A stretch of 16,806 nt of DNA, taken from contig JAJZOT010000005.1 in the NCBI GenBank assembly GCA_021847855.1, positions 1 to 16,806 on the forward strand, written 5' to 3'. The stretch is from Thermoplasmata archaeon. GTDB lineage: Archaea > Thermoplasmatota > Thermoplasmata > Thermoplasmatales > Thermoplasmataceae. The position numbers were made by a program, and so were the translations under genes. Under the pieces are notes generated by a model. That model was not told the origin of the DNA. It saw only the letters and a list, made by a program, of their open reading frames with translations, and did no database searches. Below, one piece after another: positions 6,089 to 12,491 of this stretch. The stretch's first letter is position 1, and every line of letters begins with the position of its first letter.

Positions 6089-6193
6089 CCCGGCTTAGCT
6101 CAGTTGGTAGAGCGGCGGACTGTAGAGGGAATCCACGGCAATAGGAAAACCGCCGTTATCCGCAGGTCTCTGGTTCAAATCCGGAAGCCGGGA
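6089..6193 (+). tRNA. tRNA-Tyr (GTA) with a 32-nt intron
   Basis: A full cloverleaf is seen. Acceptor stem CCCGGCT (6089-6095) pairs with AGCCGGG (6186-6192), giving the C1:G72 pair diagnostic of archaeal tRNA-Tyr, and the discriminator is A (6193). The D arm is GCTC/GAGC with loop AGTTGGTA. The anticodon stem GCGGA (6115-6119) pairs with TCCGC (6159-6163), with anticodon GTA at 6122-6124. The T arm is TCTGG-TTCAAAT-CCGGA. CCA is not encoded (CTA follows). The intron lies between positions 37 and 38. The gene stands alone and borders an AT-rich, gene-poor accessory stretch, a common integration position, but I found no repeated tRNA end downstream. Confidence 0.96.
6126..6157 (+). other. tRNA-Tyr intron
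   Basis: Thirty-two nt are inserted after position 37. The ends are ambiguous by one nt because A6126 and A6158 are identical. It has an internal stem ACGGC/GCCGT (6135-6139 with 6152-6156). I could not draw the canonical 3-nt bulge, 4-bp helix, 3-nt bulge splice motif with these ends, so a relaxed form is likely. Confidence 0.8.
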
Positions 6194-6221
6194 CTAAGAT
6201 CTTAAGTCCAATACCTGAACA

Positions 6222-6423
6222 TTACTGCGTAGCTACTTGTGCTGGTTGCTTATATATCTGCCTCATACTTCTAAGAAACTTTTTAGTCATTGGTGTTAAT
6301 TCAATACCACTTGTAAGTACTTTTTTTCTTACGACTCCATTTTCTCTGCATCACTACAGACCAACTTCTTTAGGACTTATCTACAGCTCTAACTTTTATA
6401 TCTTTCACTTCTTCTTGACTCAT
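6222..6423 (-). pseudogene. Decayed ORF of unknown family (frame broken)
   Basis: From ATG 6423 the frame reads MSQEEVKDIKVRAVDKS and stops at 6370-6372. In a neighbouring frame the stretch continues as VRKKVLTSGIELTPMTKK and FLRSMRQIYKQPAQVATQ, ending at a stop at 6222-6224. Both pieces have protein-like, amphipathic composition, which suggests one former gene with a frameshift. I do not recognise the family. Confidence 0.25.
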
Positions 6424-6538
6424 TTTGGACAATTTCTAAAAACCAATGAAAACTGATTTGTTACGGCCGTTCACGTGATTGAAAATAAATCACATTACGA
6501 ATTTCTTAGAGTAAAACAGTTTTTGATATTTGCACGAA

Positions 6539-6579
6539 ACTTGGGTTTATAGAAATCTTCTTTGTTTAGATACCCAAGT
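6539..6579. repeat. Inverted repeat ACTTGGGT
   Basis: ACTTGGGT (6539-6546) and ACCCAAGT (6572-6579) are perfect 8-bp inverted copies around a 25-nt spacer in non-coding DNA. No role can be assigned. Confidence 0.3.
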
Positions 6580-6823
6580 GTTTTATTACGATTGTCATTC
6601 ATATCCAGCACACAGGATCCCATTTATAGAGAACTTCTTGATCATACTCCTTACCTTTTATGTTTATGATCAATATCATTTTCCTTGCTTTGATCAACAT
6701 AGTCTTAATTCATATCACTAAATTGTTAGTAATATAATATTCTTCTCCATGAGCAAACTATATGCTGGAAAAAACGCATTCTTCAAAGTAAAAGTACTTA
6801 TAACACGAAATGCAGGCATTATT

Positions 6824-6843
6824 TTGATATCAATCGATATCAA
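6824..6843. repeat. Inverted repeat TTGATATC-AATC-GATATCAA
   Basis: Perfect 8-bp arms with a 4-nt spacer, about 145 nt upstream of the DUF3800 start. It could be a binding site for a dimeric regulator or simply AT-rich chance. Confidence 0.3.
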
Positions 6844-6956
6844 TTTATACTACTAACAAATGATCATCTACAATCAGGAGGGTTGCATTTGCGATCCGTT
6901 ATGATACATTCATACCTGGTTGTTTCTTTCTTATTCATCATGGATTAACAACCGAC

Positions 6957-6965
6957 AAAAATATA
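6957..6965 (+). promoter_or_regulatory. TATA box of the DUF3800 gene
   Basis: AAAATATAA is centred about 27-28 nt before ATG 6989. It supports a leaderless transcript and argues against the upstream in-frame ATG at 6920, which would place the box inside the coding region. Confidence 0.5.
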
Positions 6966-6988
6966 ATTATGCTGATATTTACAGTAAA

Positions 6989-7732
6989 ATGTATTTCCTC
7001 TACTTAGATGAATCTGGAGATTGTCATTCATGGTCTCAGAATAATAATTTCGTAATTGGTGGTGTAGCAATTCACGAAGGACAAGTTACAAGTTTAACAA
7101 ATCAAATGAATGCCATACAACAAACTTATTTCCCAGGAATTCAAGTTCAAATACCATTCCATTCGAATGAGATTAGATCAGGGCGAGGCAGATTTGGAAA
7201 ACTGGATCGGGAAACCCGAAATAACCTGTTTAGTGATCTCTTTAATGTACTTAAGAACACGGTTTTTCCAAAGGCAATTTTGTTTTCGTCCGTGATGGAT
7301 ATTTCAAAAGCGACTATACCTACCCAAGATCTATACACAGTATTCTCAGATATTGCTTCAAGATTTAATCTATTCCTAACGCGTGGGTATTCAAGGGGTC
7401 CAAAAAACAAAGGCATGATTATTATAGATCACGCCAATGAAGACAAATACATGGAATTCTTTCAAGGATACAGAAACAACGGGACTCCATATGGTAATAT
7501 ACGTAACATAGTTGATATCCCATATTTTGCAAGCGGGAAGGATACAAGAATGATTCAACTTGCTGACCTATGTGCTTATGCCGTTTTCAGGAGATACGAA
7601 CATAACGACCTCACTTATTTTGATTACATTAAAACTAAATTTGACAGAAGGCATCAGATAGGGCCTGTTGACGGTCTCAAACATATGACGGAAAGCAACT
7701 GCGAATGCATTGCATGTAGTTCTAGAACCTAA
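6989..7732 (+). CDS. DUF3800 family protein
   Basis: A 247-aa protein from ATG 6989. It begins directly with the family signature MYFLYLDESGD (residues 1-11), whose Asp/Glu residues start an RNase H-like fold. Further marks are FVIGGVAI (21-28), an acidic strand end GMIIIDHANE (about 142-151), and near the C-terminus the characteristic IQLADLCAYAVFRRYE (about 189-204) containing the conserved Q-L-A-D. The spread of acidic residues suggests a metal-dependent nuclease, but no activity is established for most of the family. The tail ends in CECIAC, which is unusual. DUF3800 genes often sit in phage, plasmid and defence-rich regions. This one stands alone in an AT-rich patch with its own TATA box and a hairpin 10 nt after the stop, near a decayed transposase, suggesting horizontal acquisition. 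The longer start at 6920 is unlikely. Confidence 0.83.
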   Translation: MYFLYLDESGDCHSWSQNNNFVIGGVAIHEGQVTSLTNQMNAIQQTYFPGIQVQIPFHSNEIRSGRGRFGKLDRETRNNLFSDLFNVLKNTVFPKAILFSSVMDISKATIPTQDLYTVFSDIASRFNLFLTRGYSRGPKNKGMIIIDHANEDKYMEFFQGYRNNGTPYGNIRNIVDIPYFASGKDTRMIQLADLCAYAVFRRYEHNDLTYFDYIKTKFDRRHQIGPVDGLKHMTESNCECIACSSRT

Positions 7733-7741
7733 CAATCTACT

Positions 7742-7769
7742 TTGCAGGTGAGAAACATTCCACCTACAA
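7742..7769 (+). terminator. Hairpin after the DUF3800 gene
   Basis: TTGCAGGTG (7742-7750) and CACCTACAA (7761-7769) pair over 9 positions with one G-T wobble around a 10-nt loop. It begins 10 nt after the DUF3800 stop. No T-run follows directly, so it may stabilise the mRNA end rather than terminate transcription. Confidence 0.35.
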
Positions 7770-7923
7770 TGCCACAGGATTAAGCAGATTATAACTCAAC
7801 AAAGCATAGAATCGCCCATTATAAACTCATAAAGGCTTAATGTGCATAGGTTTGAACCCATATCTTGGGAACTGACAAACTTGCAATCGTACAGGCTTGC
7901 TACTGTATATATTGTAATAAGTA

Positions 7924-8440
7924 TTGCCGTATAGTTTTAATTTTCTTAGACATTATTTAGCTACGCAAAAGCTCGAAATCAACAACGCAAAGGAACAGTC
8001 TGTGGCAATACGGAATGAGATACCTCGTTCAGAGGAATCGAGGTACGATCACCGGTTGCATGGAGTCTTCCTTGTAAGTGAAGGTATGAGTTGCTATGAA
8101 GCAGGAAGAATCCTTTGTGAAGATTCCAGAACCATGGAGAGATGGGTAATGAGATTCAATGAGAAAGGTTTCAATGATCTCAGGGAAGGAAAGAGATCCG
8201 GAAGGCCATCGGAACTCACTCCTCAACAGATTGATACGATAAGCGCTGATCTGAAAGCCCACAGCCAGTATTTCTTTCCATTCACATGAAAACATGTCTC
8301 GTCTAGGTTAACCGCTTCAGATCTCCCATAGCAAATATGAGGATACGCCATCAGTATGAAATTGGATGTTTCCTGTAGCATGAGATACTACAGAACATGA
8401 TGTTCTTACATGGTGGTGTACCAAAATGTGAAAGAAAATG
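7924..8440 (+). pseudogene. Remnant of an IS630/Tc1-mariner-type transposase
   Basis: The intact part of the frame (to the stop at 8287-8289) encodes the N-terminal DNA-binding half of an IS630-type transposase: RLHGVFLVSEGMSCYEAGRIL (helix-turn-helix 1), DSRTMERWVMRFNEKGFNDL, then the signature KRSGRPSELTPQQIDTI (about 92-108). The family's DDE catalytic domain, some 200 residues more, is absent. Downstream to about 8440 only short fragments in changing frames (for example GYAISMKLDVSC) could be remains of the next segment. The residues before about 25 look unrelated, so the true start may be lost. I found no convincing terminal inverted repeats. It is a dead insertion sequence fragment and marks this stretch as mobile-element territory. 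Confidence 0.72.
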
Positions 8441-8544
8441 AGTGAAGTGGAAAATCAAGCGTCAGATCTCAACACAAACAGAGGTACTGGTTTTATAGAA
8501 AACATTATCAAAGGAGGATCAAGTCTCAACCAGAGGTAACAAAT

Positions 8545-8763
8545 TTGATAAAGAAAGACCAGGTTTTGCCAGAGTGGAGAAGGAACATTCTAGAGAAACA
8601 TCTTCTTACTTCTCTCATAGCACTTGAACTGGTATTGAGCGTGATTTTTTTTACAATTTCATATGTTAACGGGAACATATACTTCAAAGGAGTAGGAGTT
8701 GGGTTATTAATTGCATGGGTAACAGGATTGATAGCCCATATAATTAAGGTTAAGCTAATCTAA
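8545..8763 (+). CDS. Small two-helix membrane protein, unknown
   Basis: A 72-aa ORF with a charged N-terminus (MIKKDQVLPEWRRNILEKH) and two hydrophobic helices, LLTSLIALELVLSVIFFTISYV (about 20-41) and GVGVGLLIAWVTGLIAHIIKV (about 50-70). The lysine- and arginine-rich start predicts a cytoplasmic N-terminus. The start is TTG 8545 with GAGGT (8533-8537) 7 nt upstream; a TATA-like TTTTATAG (8491-8498) is 26 nt before a possible transcription start near 8521. I recognise no family. It lies between the dead transposase and the M13 peptidase and could be accessory. Its expression signals make it more credible than a chance ORF. Confidence 0.5.
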   Translation: MIKKDQVLPEWRRNILEKHLLTSLIALELVLSVIFFTISYVNGNIYFKGVGVGLLIAWVTGLIAHIIKVKLI

Positions 8764-8964
8764 ATCTGCACAGTTTGATGTAGCGTATCTTGATTCAGTC
8801 AGAAGGATAGGAAACAACTGTTCGTTTGCCATTCTAAAACTTTCAAGTTCCCCCATGAACAGGCATTGTCCCTCCTCATGTGGTCGAATTGCTTTATCAG
8901 AGTTTTCCATCACCATAACATCTTGACCAGTTTCCATTTTTATAATGCTAAAGGGGATTTTCAC
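8755..8964 (-). CDS. Possible small hypothetical protein
   Basis: A 69-aa minus-strand ORF from GTG 8964, convergent with the small membrane protein and overlapping its end by 9 nt. The sequence (IPFSIIKMETGQDVMVME, HEEGQCLFMGELESFRMA) has no membrane segment or recognisable domain. I see no good ribosome binding site or TATA box at a suitable distance. It may be a chance frame; listed because nothing else occupies the space before the M13 gene. Confidence 0.28.
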   Translation of the reverse strand: MKIPFSIIKMETGQDVMVMENSDKAIRPHEEGQCLFMGELESFRMANEQLFPILLTESRYATSNCADLD

Positions 8965-9059
8965 ATAGCAAATGTTAGAAACAGGTGGAAACGTAGTACT
9001 TAACCAATTAATGCAGGTGACAAAAGAAATCCTTATGGTAAATTATCATTTCAGGATAT

Positions 9060-11069
9060 ATGAGCACTGGCACTTTTAAAGATAAGTTCCCACTAATTGG
9101 AGACGATGAAAAACCAGAAGATCCTAGATTTTCTGTCGAATATATTGATCATGGCATTGATCTAGCCGAAAATTTTTACGATTATGCCAATGGAAATTGG
9201 TTGAAAACACATCCTATCCCGTCAGATCGTTCATACTGGGGGGCCTCTTCTGAACTTTATGAAAAAAACCGATATATTCTTGGAAAAATACTTGAAAAAT
9301 GTGCCGAAGAGGTTGAAGGGGGATCTGACAATGTACGGAAAATGATCGGAAACTTCTATATATCATCCATGGACAGGGGACTCATTGATGAATTAAAATT
9401 TAAGCCAATAGAGAAAATATTACAAATGGTTGAAAATATAAAATCCATAGCTGATCTGGTTTCATCCCTTTCAACATTGCATTCATCGGGTATTCCAGTA
9501 CTTTTCTCTGCAGATTCTGACATAGACGAGAAAAATAGCTCAGTTTACTCCTTCTATATTGCACAGGGTGGATTGACTCTACCAAATAAGGAATATTATA
9601 TTCTGGACTCTTTCAAGGAAATAAGGGAACAGTATAAACAGCATATTGAGAACATGTTCATCCTGTATGGTTATGATGAGATCAGTTCGAAGGACTTCTC
9701 CAGTAAAATAATGGACATTGAAACAAAACTGGCAAAGTCAAGTCGGAGTCCTGTTGAGCTAAGGGATCCGGAGAAGAATTACAACAGGGTCCAGTTCACT
9801 GAAATAGATGATCAATTTCCGGAAATGAGGCTTAAAAGTTATTTTACCGGAATAAATCTCGGTGAAGTTAATTATGTAATCGCTGGTCAACCGGAATTTT
9901 TCCATGAACTTTGTAAAATGTTGGAGGAAATACCACTTGAGGACTGGAAAATATACATCAAGTGGAAAGTGATCAATGGAACTGCGCCATACCTGCACTC
10001 TGAGGTGGAGAGCGAGAATTTCGATTTCTTTCACAGAAAACTGTTTGGCCAGAAGGATCCAGAAAAAAGATGGAAAACTGCAGTATCCGTAATTGATTCA
10101 CACATGGGTGAGGCTCTTGGAAAAATATACGTCGAGGAAGAATTCGGTGAAGAATCAAGGGAAAAAATGAACGAAATGATCGAAGACATAAAGGAGGTCT
10201 TCATGGATCGGTTAAGTCACATAGACTGGATGAGCGAAGCAACAAAGGAAAAGGCCATCGAAAAATTCAAGAAGTTCAGGGCAAAGATTGGTTATCCAAA
10301 GAAGTTTATAGACTATTCACCCGTGAGAATAGAAGCACGCGACTACCTGGGAAATATACTAAGATGCAATGAATTTGAATTTAAAAGACATATTGAAAGG
10401 GTCAATAAACCCGTGGACAGGGACCTCTGGGAAATGACTCCTCCCACTGTGAATGCTTATTTTTCGCCAACTGAAAATGAGATAGTGTTCCCTGCAGGCA
10501 TATTACAACCGCCTTTCTTCGACAGTGAAATGGATGACGCTGTAAACTATGGGGCAACAGGTGGGACAATAGCTCATGAGATCACGCATGGCTTCGATGA
10601 CGAGGGAAGGAAGTTTGATGCGGACGGGAACATAAAAGAATGGTGGACAGAGGAAGATGAAAAGGCGTTCATGGAAAGGGCAAAGCAGGTGGTTGATCTT
10701 TACGGTTCACAGGAAGCTCTTCCTGGCCTCCATGTTAATGGGGAACTGACACTTGGAGAAAACATTGCGGATCTGGGTGGCGTAAGTATAGCATACGAGG
10801 CTCTTCAGAGAAAGTTAAAAAAGCACCCGGAAAAGAGGGTTATGGTTGACAATCTCACACCAGAACAGAGATTCTTCCTGGGTTGGGCACAAGGCTGGAG
10901 AATGAATATAAAAGACCAGACACTGAGATGGCAGGTCTCAAACGATCCACATTCTCCTGATAAATACAGGGCCGAGCTTCCTGTTTACGCTCATGAGGAT
11001 TTCGAAAAGGTATTTGGAGGGCTATTCAGGAAAGACGATCCGGTCTTCAAAAAAATAAAGATATGGTAA
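9060..11069 (+). CDS. M13 family zinc metallopeptidase (neprilysin/PepO-like)
   Basis: A 669-aa endopeptidase of the gluzincin M13 family. The N-terminal helical M13_N domain (about 35-410) starts with the usual GIDLAENFYDYANGNWLK. The catalytic domain shows NAYFSPTENEIVFPAGIL (about 464-481), the zinc motif HEITH (506-510: H506 and H510 ligands, E507 catalytic) and GENIADLGG with E567 as third ligand and D571 supporting. The C-terminal WQVSNDPHSPDKYR is the substrate-binding end typical of M13. Length matches PepO-type enzymes. There is no signal peptide or N-terminal membrane anchor, so it should be cytoplasmic, acting on peptides, unlike animal neprilysin. The first available ATG, 9060, fits the family N-terminus. 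It is monocistronic: an AT-rich gap lies upstream and the convergent lsm operon lies downstream, with T-rich DNA at 11107-11120. Confidence 0.96.
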   Translation: MSTGTFKDKFPLIGDDEKPEDPRFSVEYIDHGIDLAENFYDYANGNWLKTHPIPSDRSYWGASSELYEKNRYILGKILEKCAEEVEGGSDNVRKMIGNFYISSMDRGLIDELKFKPIEKILQMVENIKSIADLVSSLSTLHSSGIPVLFSADSDIDEKNSSVYSFYIAQGGLTLPNKEYYILDSFKEIREQYKQHIENMFILYGYDEISSKDFSSKIMDIETKLAKSSRSPVELRDPEKNYNRVQFTEIDDQFPEMRLKSYFTGINLGEVNYVIAGQPEFFHELCKMLEEIPLEDWKIYIKWKVINGTAPYLHSEVESENFDFFHRKLFGQKDPEKRWKTAVSVIDSHMGEALGKIYVEEEFGEESREKMNEMIEDIKEVFMDRLSHIDWMSEATKEKAIEKFKKFRAKIGYPKKFIDYSPVRIEARDYLGNILRCNEFEFKRHIERVNKPVDRDLWEMTPPTVNAYFSPTENEIVFPAGILQPPFFDSEMDDAVNYGATGGTIAHEITHGFDDEGRKFDADGNIKEWWTEEDEKAFMERAKQVVDLYGSQEALPGLHVNGELTLGENIADLGGVSIAYEALQRKLKKHPEKRVMVDNLTPEQRFFLGWAQGWRMNIKDQTLRWQVSNDPHSPDKYRAELPVYAHEDFEKVFGGLFRKDDPVFKKIKIW

Positions 11070-11130
11070 AAATCATCATCTGGCTTTAAATCGCAATAAA
11101 ATATATTGTTGTTGTTTTAGAATCTCTTGA

Positions 11131-11346
11131 TCACTTGGCAACGATCCTGACAACGTTGCTGCCTCTGATCACGACGGTTCCAAGTTTTCGCGTGAGGCTT
11201 TCAGCATTTTCCTGAACCTCATCCAGCACCATATTCATGTATTCATCGTATCCTGTAAGTCTCCCTTCCAGGACTCGGTTATCCTTCAAGAGCAAAGCTA
11301 CCTGCTTGTTCAAATTTTCTTCCAGCATTTTCATTGGCATTATCAT
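11131..11346 (-). CDS. Archaeal LSm/Sm-like protein (SmAP)
   Basis: A 71-aa RNA-binding protein of the Sm fold, expected to form a heptameric ring that binds U-rich RNA. The Sm1 motif is VALLLKDNRVLEGRLTGYDEYMNMVLDEV (about 16-44, with the conserved D-Y/x-MN core) and Sm2 is GTVVIRGSNVVRI (about 56-68, with the IRG signature). Length is normal for archaeal SmAP1. ATG 11346 has GAGGT 6 nt upstream, which overlaps the stop of the preceding 53-aa gene; nearby in-frame ATGs are less well placed. It is the last gene of a minus-strand operon with csl4, linking exosome and LSm functions in RNA turnover. Confidence 0.95.
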   Translation of the reverse strand: MIMPMKMLEENLNKQVALLLKDNRVLEGRLTGYDEYMNMVLDEVQENAESLTRKLGTVVIRGSNVVRIVAK

Positions 11347-11355
11347 TTCTTTACC

Positions 11356-11517
11356 TCAGTTATATTCGTCTTCGTCGAGATTATCCTCTCTTCCCATAAC
11401 AACCTGTATAAGTCCCTTGAGAACCTCTTTGACATCCTCAAGTTCTTTGCGCATAGTTACTACTTCTCTGGAAAGCTGTTCCACATTTTTAACCTTATCT
11501 GCATCAGTTCCTTTCAT
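11356..11517 (-). CDS. Small coiled-coil protein between csl4 and lsm
   Basis: A 53-aa acidic protein that is easily missed because of its size. It starts at ATG 11517 with GGTGA (11527-11523) 5 nt upstream, a proper ribosome binding site lying inside the end of csl4; an alternative ATG at 11523 overlaps that site. The sequence VKNVEQLSREVVTMRKELED continuing into VKEVLKGLIQVVMG has hydrophobic residues at coiled-coil spacing (about residues 9-43), followed by an acidic tail REDNLDEDEYN. It overlaps csl4 by 14 nt, and its stop abuts the lsm ribosome binding site, so all three are translated from one mRNA. I recognise no named family. Position suggests a partner in RNA processing or an oligomerisation adaptor; this is inference. 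Confidence 0.72.
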   Translation of the reverse strand: MKGTDADKVKNVEQLSREVVTMRKELEDVKEVLKGLIQVVMGREDNLDEDEYN

Positions 11518-12121
11518 ATCCATCACCAAACGTTAAAACTTCTCCATAATCATCAGTAATCTTCCTTAAATCAGTTTTCTCACAGTTATCGCAGTAAAGG
11601 GACCCGTTTTTTAATTCCATTGGATTCCTGCATCTGTCACACAGAGTCTTCAATACGCCATAATGTTTTCCGTTTATTGAAATATCCGGTGTTCCCCTAA
11701 ATATTTTGATTACTCTGGCCCTTACCAGATCTCCAATCCTAAGAAGGTTTCTTCCAACATCTCTTCTGTTGCCACCCTCCCCGAGCCTCAGGTTCGAATC
11801 ACCGTGATAATATATAAGTTCATCATCAGAACGGCATATTGCTGCAATGCTGACAATTGCAAAACGCTGATCCAGTTTTACTATCTGTCCGTAAACAACA
11901 TCACCCGGCTGAGGGAAAACCTTGGATTTCATTTTCCTTACCGAAAGGATAAGGTTTTTATCATCTCTCTGCACAAGGCCGTTTATTGTGGAGACAATCT
12001 TCCCCTCATCTTCCATGGTGTTTTTTCCAGGGACATATTCCTCGGTGGTGGATAATTCCATTCCGGGAGTTGTTATCTCAATTTTCTCGGCGTTTGATTC
12101 CATTAATATTACTAATCCCAT
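11504..12121 (-). CDS. csl4: Exosome complex RNA-binding subunit Csl4
   Basis: Up to 205 aa. Csl4 is one of the cap proteins that, with Rrp41/Rrp42, forms the archaeal exosome for 3'-5' RNA decay and tailing. The N-terminal Csl4 domain has the family hallmark TTEEYVPGKNTMEDEGKIVS (about 25-44). The S1 domain spans about 68-150 (QPGDVVYGQIVKLDQRFAIVSI ... LLRIGDLVRARVIKI). A C-terminal zinc ribbon has C161/C164 and C177/C180 (CDRC and CDNC). The start is uncertain: GTG/ATG choices at 12121 or ATG 12103 (MESN) are both plausible, since family members begin shortly before the TEEYVPG motif. It follows a 97-aa ORF by 16 nt and overlaps the 53-aa gene downstream. Confidence 0.94.
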   Translation of the reverse strand: MGLVILMESNAEKIEITTPGMELSTTEEYVPGKNTMEDEGKIVSTINGLVQRDDKNLILSVRKMKSKVFPQPGDVVYGQIVKLDQRFAIVSIAAICRSDDELIYYHGDSNLRLGEGGNRRDVGRNLLRIGDLVRARVIKIFRGTPDISINGKHYGVLKTLCDRCRNPMELKNGSLYCDNCEKTDLRKITDDYGEVLTFGDGYERN

Positions 12122-12137
12122 TCCAGTTAATTTATCG

Positions 12138-12431
12138 TCATATTAAATCTTTGACATCCATCCTCCCAACAGATGGATTCGGAATTTTGCATGACTTTCT
12201 AATCCGGATCTCGCAAGGACCCACCAGTTTTAAAGGTTGCCGGGGATTCTCCATAGGATTGCGTTCCCTCGGCCTGAAGGGTCCCTTCCTCACTTCCAAG
12301 CCATCCACTTTGCGCACACAGGCACGCACGAAGCAATATGCTATCCGACCTCTTTCACATCTGTCATCCAAAGAAACGAACATTAATCCGGCAAATCTAT
12401 TTTGTTTTGGGTCATTCTCATCTTCTACCAT
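12138..12431 (-). CDS. Hypothetical protein upstream of csl4 (97 aa)
   Basis: An open frame of 97 codons ending 16 nt before csl4. The product is basic and Cys-containing (CERGRIAYCFVRACVRKVDG, FRPRERNPMENPRQPLK). There is no membrane segment, and I recognise no domain. Support: ATG 12431 lies about 30 nt after a palindromic TATA-like element (12459-12468), and without this ORF csl4 would have a leader of about 310 nt. Against: no ribosome binding site is clear, and codon choice is unlike its neighbours, with many CGN arginine codons and higher GC. The stretch may instead be a structured RNA or long leader. A zinc- or RNA-binding role would fit the operon, but that is speculation. Confidence 0.42.
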   Translation of the reverse strand: MVEDENDPKQNRFAGLMFVSLDDRCERGRIAYCFVRACVRKVDGLEVRKGPFRPRERNPMENPRQPLKLVGPCEIRIRKSCKIPNPSVGRMDVKDLI

Positions 12432-12458
12432 ATAAAAGGGAATTTTCCATTCGAAATG

Positions 12459-12468
12459 TTAAATTTAA
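12459..12468. promoter_or_regulatory. Palindromic TATA-like element shared by arcS and the csl4 operon
   Basis: TTAAATTTAA is a perfect palindrome. Its centre is about 28 nt from the arcS start (GTG 12492, plus strand) and about 32 nt from the 97-aa ORF start (ATG 12431, minus strand). One TBP site could serve both directions. A second plus-strand candidate, TATAAAA, is at 12431-12437. Confidence 0.45.
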
Positions 12469-12491
12469 GAGGTCAGATATGATGCCCGGAA

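Larger units (their letters stand above)
6194..6988. other. AT-rich gene-poor stretch with decayed ORF and inverted repeats
   Basis: About 800 nt without an intact convincing gene. It contains a decayed minus-strand ORF (6222-6423), a hairpin with ACTTGGGT/ACCCAAGT arms (6539-6546 with 6572-6579), and a short inverted repeat at 6824-6843. A GGAGG (6874-6886 region) is followed only by a very short ORF ending before 6950. Base composition is visibly more AT-rich than the flanking housekeeping genes. Confidence 0.55.

Noticed and set aside
6160..6193. tRNA-Tyr 3' end as an attachment site with a downstream copy
   Set aside because: No copy of the T-arm/acceptor sequence was found between 6200 and 9060, and no integrase gene is present.
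6539..6843. CRISPR-like or terminal inverted repeats in the AT-rich stretch
   Set aside because: Repeats are single pairs with unequal spacing; there is no array of repeats and spacers and no intact transposase between them.
6886..6948. Short hydrophobic leader peptide after a GGAGG before the DUF3800 gene
   Set aside because: The frame is only about 20 codons, starts at TTG and ends before the DUF3800 TATA box, so a link to the gene is not supported.
7840..7870. T-arm-like GGTTCAAACC on the minus strand, possible tRNA fragment or att site
   Set aside because: The flanking bases do not form a 5-bp T stem and no acceptor or anticodon parts are nearby; it does not match the tRNA-Tyr 3' end.
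12138..12431. RNase P RNA or SRP RNA on the minus strand
   Set aside because: A GAGGAAGGGACC segment recalls the RNase P CR-I region, but the other conserved regions (for example ACAGAA) and SRP helix 8 motifs are missing.
11986..12435. 149-aa plus-strand ORF opposite csl4 and the 97-aa ORF
   Set aside because: It lies antisense to a clear csl4 and its product is Ser/Leu/Pro-rich without domain features; it is a shadow frame of GC-richer DNA.
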